Assembly: GCF_014646195.1 (NCBI RefSeq)
Contig: NZ_BMMZ01000002.1
Coordinates: 124,001 to 188,000, forward strand
Direction: 5' to 3'
Origin: Microlunatus endophyticus
GTDB lineage: Bacteria; Actinomycetota; Actinomycetes; Propionibacteriales; Propionibacteriaceae
DNA length: 64,000 bases
Under the pieces are notes generated by a model. The model was not told where the DNA came from, did not search any database, and worked only from the letters and a program-made list of their open reading frames with translations. The position numbers and the translations under genes are program-made. Below, one piece after another: positions 1-8,323 of this stretch; positions within the stretch are counted from its first letter, which is position 1, and each line of letters begins with the position of its first letter.

Positions 1-790
1 AAACGATCGCACGCCGTTCGGAATCCTCGAGCTCGCTCTCGCGCAGTGCCTCGATCATCGCTTCGAGGATCCGATAGCTCTTCTCGATGTTGGCCGCCGG
101 AGCGTTGGCCCTTCGCGACAAGTGCGCTGGCTCGGTCGGGTCGTCGGCGTGCTGGGTCAGGAAGTAGTAGTCGTAACTGCCGAGATAGACGAACCGGGAT
201 GCCCGGAGGATGAAGGCGAAGGCGAACGCAACATCCTGCCCGGAGGGCAGCGCTTCGGAGAATCTCAGCCCCTGACGCTCGATCTCGGCGCGCCGGAACA
301 CCTTGTGGCAGGTGAGCGTGGACAGCGCCCGCATCCGGGGCTTCTCGGCGTACGGCTGGGCGAACGTGAAGACGCTTGTCCGGCCGTTGACCGCTACCTG
401 GTTGACCGAGATCCAGTCGATCCTCTCGTGAGCGAGGTAGCCGGCGATCCGAGCCAGCGCCTCGGTCCCGATCGTGTCGTCGGCGTCGACGAAGAAGATG
501 TAGTCACCGCTCGCCTCGTCCAGGATCCGGTTACGGGGCCGTGCCGCGCCGCCGGAGTTCTCGGCGGAGTGGATGACGCGTACGAATCCCGGCGTCTGTG
601 CATGTTCTCGCTCGAAGTCGGCGAGGATCTCCAGCGTCTCCGGCGCCGTGCTCCCGTCATCGACGATGACGATCTCGTAGCGATCATGCGCCAGCGTCGA
701 GCCGGAGATCGACTTCAGACAGCTGCGCAGCAGGTCCCGGCCGTTGAAGACTGGTACGCCGACCGTCAGGACCTTCGATCCGTCAACCAC
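1..790 (-). CDS. Family 2 glycosyltransferase, 3' part missing (left window edge)
   Basis: This is a GT-A fold glycosyltransferase of family GT2, read from the reverse complement; about 263 codons are inside the window and the C-terminus lies beyond base 1. The N-terminus has the nucleotide-binding strand VIVDDGS at residues 41-47 and the metal-binding DADD at 102-105, preceded by GDYIFFV, as in GT2 enzymes that transfer a sugar from a nucleotide-diphosphate donor. I chose the GTG at 788-790 because a purine-rich GAGGGG lies just upstream and the conserved LTVGVPVFNGRD begins eight residues later. It sits downstream of the TylF-like methyltransferase on the same strand, so both probably act in one surface-glycan pathway. 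The acceptor and donor sugars cannot be told from the sequence. Confidence 0.85.
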   Translation of the reverse strand, partial: MVDGSKVLTVGVPVFNGRDLLRSCLKSISGSTLAHDRYEIVIVDDGSTAPETLEILADFEREHAQTPGFVRVIHSAENSGGAARPRNRILDEASGDYIFFVDADDTIGTEALARIAGYLAHERIDWISVNQVAVNGRTSVFTFAQPYAEKPRMRALSTLTCHKVFRRAEIERQGLRFSEALPSGQDVAFAFAFILRASRFVYLGSYDYYFLTQHADDPTEPAHLSRRANAPAANIEKSYRILEAMIEALRESELEDSERRAIV

Positions 791-821
791 GGATACCCCT
801 CGGAGAAATCTGCCTGCTGGG

Positions 822-860
822 TGGAAGTGCAGAGTGGAAGTGCAGAGTGGAAGTGCGGGG
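822..860. repeat. 13-bp tandem repeat, three copies
   Basis: The unit tggaagtgcagag occurs at 822-834 and 835-847, and a third copy at 848-860 ends in gggg. It fills most of the 79-base gap between the methyltransferase stop at 870 and the glycosyltransferase start at 790, so it lies in the leader of the glycosyltransferase gene. A change in copy number would alter the spacing between the two genes. Confidence 0.8.
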
Positions 861-869
861 ACGGCGCGC

Positions 870-1763
870 TCAGCCGTCGGTGAGGCGTACGGCCAGATTC
901 ATGTGGCCGAGGCTGATCGCCTCGAAGCTCAGACCGGTGCGGTCGAGGAATTCGGTGAAGGCCTTGTGCTCGTGCTGCTGCCAGCCGTAGTAGCCGAAGT
1001 ACTCGTCGAAGACGACGACCGTGCCCGGCACGAACCATCGCTCCAGCTTGTCGAAGACGGTCTTCGTCGAGCTGTACAGGTCGGCGTCGAGATGACAGAA
1101 GGCGAACGGGCCGTCGAAGCGGTCGCCGTAGACGGGCACGGTGTCGTCGAACCAGCCGACGTGGAACTCCACATTCGAGACCGGGATCGTGGGCGGTTGA
1201 GCGCCGATGTCGAAGGAGCCGGCGACATTGGCCGTGCCACCCCATGCCTCGGGAAGGCCGACGAAGCTGTCGAAGCCGTGGACGGTCAGGTCCTTGAAGA
1301 ATTTGGCGATCTGGGTCAACGATGTGCCCCTGTAGACGCCGAATTCTGCGACCTGGCCGGTCAGCGTCACCGCTTGCAGGCCGGCGGCGATGGTCCGGGA
1401 GTTGTCGAGGGTGACCTGCATGGTGTCGAACCGCCGGTCCGAGTTGATCAGGTCGACGCCCTCTTCGACAGACCGCTGCCGCAGGGTGATGCCGGTCGAG
1501 GGGATGTTGCGGGCGATGTTCAGCTCTTTGCGGATCTGCTCCAAGAGCCGAAGGGACTTGTCCAGCCTGCCCTGGATGGCGTCGAACCGCTGGTCAGCCG
1601 AAGCCGAGCCGTCCGGCTGCTCGACGGGCGAGTCCTCCGCCGACCCGTTCGTTGCCGGCCGTCGGTGGGAGGCGATCCCGCCCGTGGGGATCCTGCGGGC
1701 ATTGGCCAACTCCTTGCGAAGCTGGTCCAGCACCCGTGCCACCTTGGCATTGTCTTCAGGCAC
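870..1763 (-). CDS. TylF/macrocin-type SAM-dependent O-methyltransferase with duplicated N-terminal module
   Basis: The C-terminal two thirds (about residues 125-297) is a class I SAM methyltransferase of the TylF/MycF kind, recognised from AEFGVYRGTS (SAM-binding loop, about 139-148), HGFDSFVGLPE, and the metal/substrate strand FCHLDADLYSSTK followed by VVVFDEYFGY. TylF enzymes O-methylate sugars; in this neighbourhood a glycan sugar is the likely substrate, which is inference. The first 122 residues carry two related copies of a module: LDQLRKELANARRIPTGGI (12-30) resembles LEQIRKELNIARNIPSTGI (74-92), and DQRFDAIQGRLDKS (57-70) resembles DRRFDTMQVTLDNS (109-122). They look helical and may form a coiled coil. 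The start is a GTG with GGAAGAGAG upstream. A divergent 288-base intergenic region separates it from the next gene; I saw no clear regulatory site in it. Confidence 0.8.
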   Translation of the reverse strand: MPEDNAKVARVLDQLRKELANARRIPTGGIASHRRPATNGSAEDSPVEQPDGSASADQRFDAIQGRLDKSLRLLEQIRKELNIARNIPSTGITLRQRSVEEGVDLINSDRRFDTMQVTLDNSRTIAAGLQAVTLTGQVAEFGVYRGTSLTQIAKFFKDLTVHGFDSFVGLPEAWGGTANVAGSFDIGAQPPTIPVSNVEFHVGWFDDTVPVYGDRFDGPFAFCHLDADLYSSTKTVFDKLERWFVPGTVVVFDEYFGYYGWQQHEHKAFTEFLDRTGLSFEAISLGHMNLAVRLTDG

Positions 1764-2051
1764 GATTCTGTTCTCTCTTCCGGCGATAGCTTTGACGACG
1801 ACGCACGCTTTCGGACATCAAAACCGTAGCAGTGCTCGTACGGAATACCGCGATCACAGAGCGCATTGTCGGCGGCCAGAAAGTGCCGATTCAGCAACGC
1901 CGATATGAACGGTATGGAAACGAAATTCGACGAACCAGAGATTCGATCGACAAGGCTCATCCGAGGGGTCCGGCCGGGCATGGGCAAGTTACGATGAGCC
2001 CGCGTTCACCCCGAGCGCGTGAGATCGAAATTCGGCCGACGAAAAGGTGTC

Positions 2052-2816
2052 ATGACCGTTCGCTCAGATCTGACCCGGCGACTGAGTCGTCCCGTGGCGA
2101 CACCACGACGGCAGTTACCGGAATGGAAGAAGCGCTGGTTCCGAAATTCCTCCCGCCAGTATCTGGCCCGCTACAACCGGACATTCGCCAAGGCCACGAA
2201 GCCGGGCATGCTCGTCCTGGACGCCGGTGCCGGAAGGGCGCCATATCGCGGCTTCTTCAAGCATGCGACGTACGAGTCCGCTGACTTCAAGTTGCTGCAG
2301 GCGGACCAGACCTATATCTGCGATCTGACCGACATCCCGGTGGAGGACGGCCGGTATGACCGCGTTCTTCTCAATCAGGTTTTGGAGCATCTGCCTGACC
2401 CGGCCTCGGCCCTGCGGGAGCTGTATCGCGTGACCAAGCCCGGGGGAGAGCTCATCTGTACTGTTCCGCTGTTCTACGAGGAGCACCAGAAGCCGTACGA
2501 CTTCTTCCGGTACACCCAGTTCGGGCTGCGAAAGCTCTTCTCCGATGCGGGCTTCTCGGTGCAGACGATGGAGTGGATGGAGGGCTACTTCGGGACGGTT
2601 GGCTACCAGTTCGAGGGTATGCACCGGCACCTGCCCAGAACGGTTCCCTCCGGCCTGGGCAGGTGGCGGGCCGGGCGCGCCAGGGTGTTGCTGGGCGCCG
2701 CCCGAGGGCTGGGGTTGCTCTTGGCGGGCCTGTTCTACCGACTGGACCAGGAGTGGAAGTACACCCGGACCGGATATCCCAAGAACTTCATGATCATCGC
2801 CGGCAAGCCGCGATGA
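2052..2816 (+). CDS. Class I SAM-dependent methyltransferase (Methyltransf_11 type)
   Basis: This predicted 254-residue protein has the SAM-binding motif VLDAGAGRAPY and the classic later motifs VLLNQVLEHLPDP and LYRVTKPGGELICTVP of the ubiquinone/menaquinone-methyltransferase-like family. The C-terminus has a hydrophobic stretch (LLGAARGLGLLLAGLFY) that could touch the membrane. I prefer the ATG at 2052, which has AAAGG five bases upstream, over an in-frame GTG at 2019 with no clear ribosome site. Its TGA overlaps the ATG of the next glycosyltransferase gene (ATGA), so the two are translationally coupled. It probably modifies a sugar or lipid-linked intermediate in the same pathway; the substrate is unknown. 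Confidence 0.8.
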   Translation: MTVRSDLTRRLSRPVATPRRQLPEWKKRWFRNSSRQYLARYNRTFAKATKPGMLVLDAGAGRAPYRGFFKHATYESADFKLLQADQTYICDLTDIPVEDGRYDRVLLNQVLEHLPDPASALRELYRVTKPGGELICTVPLFYEEHQKPYDFFRYTQFGLRKLFSDAGFSVQTMEWMEGYFGTVGYQFEGMHRHLPRTVPSGLGRWRAGRARVLLGAARGLGLLLAGLFYRLDQEWKYTRTGYPKNFMIIAGKPR

Positions 2817-5008
2817 GGGTCGTCGACGTCCTGGACATCTCCGACTTCCGCTTCGCCGGCGGCACCGCTGCCAGCATCGCCGAGGAGATCGCGGCCCAGG
2901 CCGGCGCCGGCTGGACCACCGGGCTGATCCACCTGAACGGGCCGCTGGTCGCCCGCGTCACCGGATTCAATCCGCGGATCACCGAACAGCTCGCCGACGG
3001 TTCGGCCCGGTTGCTCATCGGTCACGACCCGGTCCGGGCAGCGATCACCCTGATCCGGCACCCGACGGTCCTTGACCAGGCATCCGACCAGCTGCCGCCG
3101 ATCACCACCGAGCAGGTGGTCGTGATCGTCAACTCCACGATGATCGCCCCGGATGGCGCGCGAGAATTCGACCCGGCCCGCATCAACCGGCTGGTTCGCC
3201 AGCGGTTCGGACTCGATCCGCTGTGGGCGCCGCTGTCGTCCCGGATCCGCGGCCAGCTGCTGGCCGCGGGCGGGGACCTGCGGCTGATCGCTGACGACTG
3301 GGTCAACGTGATCGATGCGCGGAGCTGGCACGTCGAGCACGACGCCCCGGCCGGTGACCGTCCGGTGATCGGCCGGCACAGCCGTGATGTCGCGGCGAAG
3401 TGGCCGCGGGAGCGGGCTGAGCTGCTGGCGGCCTACCCGGAGGACGGCTCGGTCGAGGTCCGGGTCCTCGGCGGCGCCCGGTCCGCGCGCGCCGTGCTGG
3501 GCTCTCAGCTGCCGGACTCCTGGCGGGTCTGGGAATTCGGCACCCGCGAACCGCGCGAATTCCTGCAGGGCATCGATACCTACGTGTACTACACCGATCC
3601 GCGCTGGATCGAGGCGTTCGGCCGGAACGTGCTGGAGGCCATGGCCGCCGGAGTCCCGGTGGTCCTGCCGCCGGTGTTCGAAACGATCTTCGCAGACGCT
3701 GCCTTGTACGCCGAACCGGCCGGGATCCAGGAGGTCGTACGGTCGTTGCACCGGGACACCAACCTGTGGCTTCGGATCTCCGAGCATGCCCGCGCGACGG
3801 CGCGCCGGCGGTTCTCCCGTCAGGTGCACGTGGACCGGATCCAGGCACTGAGCGGGCTGGAGGCCCGCACTCCTCAGGCTGGTGGCGAGCAGAGCGGGCA
3901 CTCCGCTTCGCGACTGCGAGGAACGCCGGCGACGCGGGCCGCCGACGAGCGTCCGAAGCTGCTGTTGGTCAGCAGCAACGGCACCGGCATGGGGCACCTG
4001 ATGCGACTGATGGCGTACGCGCGACGGGCCACGCACTTCCAGCCGCACGTGGTGTCGCTGTCGCAGGGAGTCGCGGCGGTCGGCAGGCTGGGGATGTCGT
4101 ACGAGTACGTCCCCTCGGCAGCCGGGCTCGGCATGGATCCGAGCAGTTGGCAGCCGATCTTCACCGACCGGATCGGCGCGGTCCTGCGCCGGGTCCGGCC
4201 GGCGGTCGTCGTCTTCGACGGCACCTGGCCCTACAACGGGATCGAGGAGCTCCGCTCGACCCATCCCGATCCGCTGTGGGTCTGGTCGCGCCGGGGCATG
4301 TGGCAGCCCGGTCGCAGCCGGGACCAGCTGAAGAAGGCGGCCTGGTTCGACGCGGTGATCGAGCCCGGAGACTTCGCCTCGGCGGGTGACATCGGGGCCA
4401 CTGCCTCGGCACCGGCTGTGCGGATCCCGCCGGTGACACTGCTTGACGAGGACGAGCTGCTGACCAGGCATGCGGCCCGGCGGGAACTCGGCCTGCCGAC
4501 CGGCGGCCGGATCGCGCTGGTCGCCTTCAGCGGGGGAGCGGTCGAGGACGTGACCAGTGATACCGCGGCGGCGATCGCCGCCTGCCGTCGGGTGGGCCTG
4601 GAGATCTGCGTCACGCAGTCGGTGGTCGCTCCGGATGTCGCGCTGCCCGACGATGTGCATGTCATCAATCCGATTCCGCTGGCGACCTATCAGCGCGCAT
4701 TCGATGTCGCGATCTCGGCTGCCGGCTACAACTCGTTCCACGAGTTGTTGCGTTTCGGGACCCCGACGCTGTTCATCCCCAAGCGCAACAGCGCGCTGGA
4801 CGACCAGGGCCGGCGGGCGCGGTGGGCCGCCGATCAGGGCTGGTCGCTCTGCGCCCCCCGGGTGTCGGAGTCAGGAACCGTCCCGATGCTGGCCGAACTG
4901 CTCGAGCACGGCGACGAGATGATCGCCAAGGTCACGGCGATGGACCCCGGCAACGGAGCCGTCGATGCGGCGCGGCTGCTCACCGATCTGCACCGGGGTA
5001 GGACATGA
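2813..5008 (+). CDS. Tandem GT-B glycosyltransferase fusion (GT4-like plus MurG/GT28-like)
   Basis: A predicted 731-residue protein with two glycosyltransferase-like halves. The first (about 1-360) starts MRVVDVLDISDFRFAGG and ends with the GT4-type donor-site segment FGRNVLEAMAAGVPVVLPP. After a polar linker the second half (about 382-731) starts LLLVSSNGTGMGHLMR, like the N-terminal loop of MurG/UGT-type enzymes, and has the C-terminal donor motif ISAAGYNSFHELLRFGTPTL. One polypeptide may therefore catalyse two consecutive sugar transfers, or one half may be regulatory. The open frame extends upstream to 2573, but homology-like sequence begins only at the ATG overlapping the previous stop (ATGA). 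It overlaps the next gene in the same way. Sugar specificity is not visible. Confidence 0.8.
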   Translation: MRVVDVLDISDFRFAGGTAASIAEEIAAQAGAGWTTGLIHLNGPLVARVTGFNPRITEQLADGSARLLIGHDPVRAAITLIRHPTVLDQASDQLPPITTEQVVVIVNSTMIAPDGAREFDPARINRLVRQRFGLDPLWAPLSSRIRGQLLAAGGDLRLIADDWVNVIDARSWHVEHDAPAGDRPVIGRHSRDVAAKWPRERAELLAAYPEDGSVEVRVLGGARSARAVLGSQLPDSWRVWEFGTREPREFLQGIDTYVYYTDPRWIEAFGRNVLEAMAAGVPVVLPPVFETIFADAALYAEPAGIQEVVRSLHRDTNLWLRISEHARATARRRFSRQVHVDRIQALSGLEARTPQAGGEQSGHSASRLRGTPATRAADERPKLLLVSSNGTGMGHLMRLMAYARRATHFQPHVVSLSQGVAAVGRLGMSYEYVPSAAGLGMDPSSWQPIFTDRIGAVLRRVRPAVVVFDGTWPYNGIEELRSTHPDPLWVWSRRGMWQPGRSRDQLKKAAWFDAVIEPGDFASAGDIGATASAPAVRIPPVTLLDEDELLTRHAARRELGLPTGGRIALVAFSGGAVEDVTSDTAAAIAACRRVGLEICVTQSVVAPDVALPDDVHVINPIPLATYQRAFDVAISAAGYNSFHELLRFGTPTLFIPKRNSALDDQGRRARWAADQGWSLCAPRVSESGTVPMLAELLEHGDEMIAKVTAMDPGNGAVDAARLLTDLHRGRT

Positions 5009-5535
5009 GCAGCCGCGATCTGGTGGCCGGTCTGGCCCGCGCCGGGCGCAAGGTGCCCGGTGTCCCGGCCGCGCGGCGGATGGTCATCCCGTGGCTCCGC
5101 GACAACGACCTGCTCCGCCGGCTTGCTCGCAGGCTCTGGATGACGGAGGTCGGTGCCGATGGCCGCGGCGCCGATCTGACCGCTGGGAAGCTGCTGGGTG
5201 GCGTCGGTCGTGACACTTTGCCGGTCCTGCTGGTCGATCTCACCCGGGTGCCCGCCGACGGGCTGGAGACGGTGGTCGACGAACTCGCGGAGATCCAGTT
5301 GATCACCGCGGCCTTCCGGCCGGTGCTGTTGCTGGACGCGCCCGCATTCGCCGTCGCCCGCAAATACGGCTACCCACCCGAGTTGGTGCCCCGGTCGCCG
5401 ACCGAGGTCGATCGGATCGCGTACTGGAAACGCCTGCGCCGCACCTACGGCACCGCGCTGCGATGCACCGTCGGCGCCGAGGGGCTAACTCCTGATGAGC
5501 GCGTGTTCTTGTTTTCACTGTCACAAGATGGGTGA
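5005..5535 (+). CDS. Unknown protein coupled to the glycosyltransferase fusion
   Basis: I do not recognise this 176-residue protein. Its ATG overlaps the stop of the glycosyltransferase gene (ATGA), so it is translated from the same mRNA. The N-terminus is rich in Arg and Lys and amphipathic (LARAGRKVPGVPAARRMV). The middle has a Rossmann-like alternation of hydrophobic strands (LPVLLVDLTRVP, AFRPVLLLDAPAFAVARKYGYPPELVP). There is no signal peptide or membrane helix. The phrase about residues 108-125 resembles sugar-biosynthesis accessory proteins that sit beside glycosyltransferases, but that is only context. It is the last gene before a low-GC gap. Confidence 0.65.
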   Translation: MSSRDLVAGLARAGRKVPGVPAARRMVIPWLRDNDLLRRLARRLWMTEVGADGRGADLTAGKLLGGVGRDTLPVLLVDLTRVPADGLETVVDELAEIQLITAAFRPVLLLDAPAFAVARKYGYPPELVPRSPTEVDRIAYWKRLRRTYGTALRCTVGAEGLTPDERVFLFSLSQDG

Positions 5536-5588
5536 GTGACGAGAATTGAGCGGACGATTTTGGTAGCATCACGTACGTATTCCATTGC

Positions 5589-5772
5589 ATGTCAGTGGTT
5601 GCTCGAAGGGCCGCAGAGGATTCGAGGTCGGTGGTCAATGAATATCGGGTTAACGTGATGCGTCGTGCTGTTGTCGCCACTGAATATCACCGTTTCCATA
5701 GCCCATCGGGACTCGAGACCGGACATATTCAGAATTTCCTTTCGATGAATAGCAGGTTAACGTGATGAGTCG
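5589..5772 (+). other. Lower-GC intergenic stretch with 28-bp direct repeat and possible small ORF
   Basis: The 229-base gap between 5535 and 5765 is clearly richer in A and T than its neighbours. It holds a 28-bp direct repeat, 5638-5665 and 5745-5772, matching at 25 of 28 positions with a 107-bp period. Both copies contain ggttaacgtgatg, and in both a TGA overlaps an ATG by one base. The second copy contains the start of the dehydrogenase gene. A 58-codon frame (5589-5765, or 35 codons from the ATG at 5658) ends exactly at that overlap. It could be a leader peptide or the remains of a duplicated gene start; I cannot show that it is translated. Confidence 0.4.
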
Positions 5773-7021
5773 AGTCGCGATCGTTGGGCAGGGTTATGTG
5801 GGACTGCCGCTGGCCCGCGAGGCGATCAAGGCCGGACTCGACGTCATCGGTGTCGACCTGGATGCCGAACGGGTGGCCGGGCTCAATGCGGGCCGCAGCC
5901 ATGTCGACGATCTCTCCGATTCCGACATCGCCGCGATGGTGACCGACGGCTACCGGGCAACGGCCGACTTCGCCGAGATCGCCGATGCCGGCGACGTGGT
6001 GATCTGTGTGCCCACCCCGCTGACCGATGACGGTGAGCCTGACCTTCGCCCGTTGCGGAGGGCCGCCCGCGAGGTTGCCGCGCAGCTGCGTCCGGGGATG
6101 CTCGTGGTCGTCGAGTCGACCACCTACCCCGGGACCACCGACGAGGTCGTCCGGCCGCTGCTGGAGGCGAACGGGCTGGTCGCGGGAGTCGACTTCAACC
6201 TCGCGTTCTCCCCGGAGCGGATCGACCCCGGTAACACCCTGTTCGGCGTCGGCAACATCCCCAAGATCGTCGGCGGTCACACGCCCGCCTGCGGTGACCG
6301 GGCGGCGATGTTCTACCAGAAGCTGGTCTCCGACGTCGTCCGGGTCCGCGGCACCCGGGAGGCCGAGATGGCCAAACTGCTGGAGAACACCTATCGGCAT
6401 GTCAACATCGCACTGGTCAACGACATGGTCCGGTTCTGCCGGGAGGTGGGGATCGACCTCTGGGACGTGATCGATGCCGCCGCGACCAAGCCCTTCGGCT
6501 TCCAGGCGTTCCGGCCGGGTCCCGGGGTGGGCGGACACTGCATCCCGATCGATCCGCGCTATCTTTCCCACAACGTACGCGCCCGGCTGGGCCAGCCCTT
6601 CCGGTTTGTCGAGTTGGCTCAGGAGATCAACGACTCGATGCCCGCCTACGTCGCCGAACGGATCGGCGGCCGGCTCGGTGCCGACGGCATCGACCTCGCC
6701 GATGCGAAGGTGCTGCTGCTCGGTATCACCTACAAGGCCGATGTCGCCGACACCCGGGAGACCCCGGCCGCACCCCTGATCCGGATCCTGCGGACGCTGG
6801 GAGCGGAGGTGTCCTATCACGATCCCTTCGTCACCCGATGGGACCTCGACGGCGAGAGCTTGCACTCGGTGGCCGACCTACCGGCGGCGATCGGGGAGGC
6901 AGACATCTGTGTGCTGCTGCAGCCGCACCGGGCCTACGACCTCGAGGCGGTCGCCGGGGCGGCCCGCCGGCTGCTCGACACGCGGGGTGTCACAACCGGT
7001 ACGACTGTCGAGCGGCTCTGA
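5765..7021 (+). CDS. UDP-sugar 6-dehydrogenase (UDP-GlcNAc/ManNAc or UDP-glucose type)
   Basis: A nucleotide-sugar dehydrogenase that oxidises the C6 hydroxyl of a UDP-hexose to a uronic acid in two NAD-dependent steps. Visible are the N-terminal NAD loop VGQGYVGLPLA, VICVPTPLTDDGEPDL, VESTTYPGTT, FSPERIDPGN, the central substrate segment, and the catalytic GVGGHCIPIDPRY with nucleophile Cys259. The C-terminal UDP-binding domain has LLGITYKADVADTRETPA. The length (418 aa) fits the WecC/WbpA branch, so UDP-GlcNAc or UDP-ManNAc is the likelier substrate, but UDP-glucose cannot be excluded. I start at the ATG that follows the in-frame GTG at 5762, because an upstream frame ends in an overlapping TGATG. 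It supplies an activated uronate to the adjacent transferases. Confidence 0.88.
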   Translation: MSRVAIVGQGYVGLPLAREAIKAGLDVIGVDLDAERVAGLNAGRSHVDDLSDSDIAAMVTDGYRATADFAEIADAGDVVICVPTPLTDDGEPDLRPLRRAAREVAAQLRPGMLVVVESTTYPGTTDEVVRPLLEANGLVAGVDFNLAFSPERIDPGNTLFGVGNIPKIVGGHTPACGDRAAMFYQKLVSDVVRVRGTREAEMAKLLENTYRHVNIALVNDMVRFCREVGIDLWDVIDAAATKPFGFQAFRPGPGVGGHCIPIDPRYLSHNVRARLGQPFRFVELAQEINDSMPAYVAERIGGRLGADGIDLADAKVLLLGITYKADVADTRETPAAPLIRILRTLGAEVSYHDPFVTRWDLDGESLHSVADLPAAIGEADICVLLQPHRAYDLEAVAGAARRLLDTRGVTTGTTVERL

Positions 7022-7029
7022 CCGGCCGG

Positions 7030-8208
7030 ATGGGATCACCGCTGATGTTGTCGAAGTCTCCACGTCGGGCACTGGTCATCACGGTCGTGCACGATCCCCG
7101 CGATTCCAGGATCTGGTTCCGGCAGATCGCCGCCCTGCTGGAGCGGGGCTGGCAGGTCACCTACGCGGCCGCGTTCTCCCCCGACGTCGGACTCGGCACC
7201 GAGCACCTCAGCCCCGAGGCCTGCAGCCGACTGCGGCGGGTGACCCTTCCTCGGTCCCGGAATCGGTCCCGGCTCCGGGCGCTGCTCGCCGTACGGCAGC
7301 TGCTGGCACGGCACAGCGACCGGTACGACGTGATCGTGATCCACGACCCGGAGCTCTTGGCGTCCACCGTCGGACTGCACCTGCCACAGCTGGTCTGGGA
7401 TGTGCACGAGGACCTCGCCGCATCGCTGGGCACCAAACAGTGGCTGCCCGACGCCGTCCATGGCCCGACCGCCCGGCTCGTCCGGTCCGCCGAACAGTGG
7501 GCCGAGCAGCAGTTCACCCTGCTGCTGGCCGAGACGGCCTACCAGGAGCGGTTCAGCCGGCCACATCGGGTGGTGCCCAACGCGGTGATCGTGCCGCCGG
7601 ATCTGGTGCCGGCCGGCCAGGACCGGGTCATCTATCTCGGGTCACTGACCGCTGCCCGCGGCAGTCACCTGCTGCCCACGATCGGCCGACTGCTGCGCGA
7701 ACGGTCCGACGGCCGGATCGGGCTGGAGGTCATCGGGCCGACCCACGACGACCGCACCCGGGATCTGCTGCTCCAGGCTCAGGCCGAGCAGGATCTGGTC
7801 TGGACCGGGTTCTTGCCGGCGACCCAGGCCCTCGAGCGGGTCCGTGGTGCGCTCGCCGGGCTGTCCCTGCTGCGGGACTCTCCGAACTATCGGCACAGCA
7901 TCCCGACCAAGCTGCTCGAATACTGCGCCTACGGGGTGCCCTTCGTCACGACGCCCCTGCCGACAGCTGTCGACCTCGTCCGGCGGAGCGGGTCGGGAGT
8001 CGTCGTCGGCTGGGACAGCCCGGATTCGGTCGTGGACGCCGTCCTCGAGCTGGCCGGCCGGCCCGGTCTGGCGCAGCAGATGGGGCGGCGCGGCCACGAC
8101 TTCGCCATGGCGGAATACGACTGGGCGTACTGGTCGCAGATCTTCGCCGACGAGTTGGAATCGGTTGCCGCCCGGCGGTCCAGGACGCTGGTCGGCGCAG
8201 CCGGCTGA
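7030..8208 (+). CDS. Family 4 glycosyltransferase
   Basis: A GT-B fold glycosyltransferase of about 392 residues. The N-terminal domain has RALVITVVHDPRDSRI and VIVIHDPELLA followed by LVWDVHEDL. The C-terminal donor domain has VIYLGSLTAARGSHLL, a beta-alpha repeat, and the nucleotide-sugar segment HSIPTKLLEYCAYGVPFVTT, the GT4 counterpart of the EX7E region. It follows the dehydrogenase stop by 8 bases, suggesting one operon. The ATG at 7045 is an alternative start. It may transfer a hexuronate produced by the preceding enzyme; this is inferred from position only. Confidence 0.8.
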   Translation: MGSPLMLSKSPRRALVITVVHDPRDSRIWFRQIAALLERGWQVTYAAAFSPDVGLGTEHLSPEACSRLRRVTLPRSRNRSRLRALLAVRQLLARHSDRYDVIVIHDPELLASTVGLHLPQLVWDVHEDLAASLGTKQWLPDAVHGPTARLVRSAEQWAEQQFTLLLAETAYQERFSRPHRVVPNAVIVPPDLVPAGQDRVIYLGSLTAARGSHLLPTIGRLLRERSDGRIGLEVIGPTHDDRTRDLLLQAQAEQDLVWTGFLPATQALERVRGALAGLSLLRDSPNYRHSIPTKLLEYCAYGVPFVTTPLPTAVDLVRRSGSGVVVGWDSPDSVVDAVLELAGRPGLAQQMGRRGHDFAMAEYDWAYWSQIFADELESVAARRSRTLVGAAG

Positions 8209-8258
8209 CCGGGGCGCCGACCACAGCCGCCCTCGACCGGGCTCCCGCCGAGGACCAC

Positions 8259-8264
8259 TAAGCT
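8259..8264 (+). promoter_or_regulatory. Possible -10 box for thrS
   Basis: The hexamer taagct fits TANNNT and lies 59 bases before the thrS GTG, in the only gap between the glycan genes and thrS. No convincing -35 box is present. The ribosome site of thrS is GAGGAG at 8311-8316. Confidence 0.3.
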
Positions 8265-8323
8265 TGCTGTGCATTTCCGGCGCCGGCACCCGTGGCGCGG
8301 GACAGGAGCCGTGAGGAGAAGCC

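Noticed and set aside
1764..2018. Minus-strand frame at 1520-1987 as a gene in the divergent gap
   Set aside because: Most of it overlaps the TylF-like gene in another frame and it has no ribosome site or family sequence.
2735..4741. Long minus-strand frame of 668 codons
   Set aside because: It lies wholly opposite clear glycosyltransferase sequence and its translation is low-complexity Arg/Pro/Gly/Asp, the typical shadow of GC-rich codon bias.
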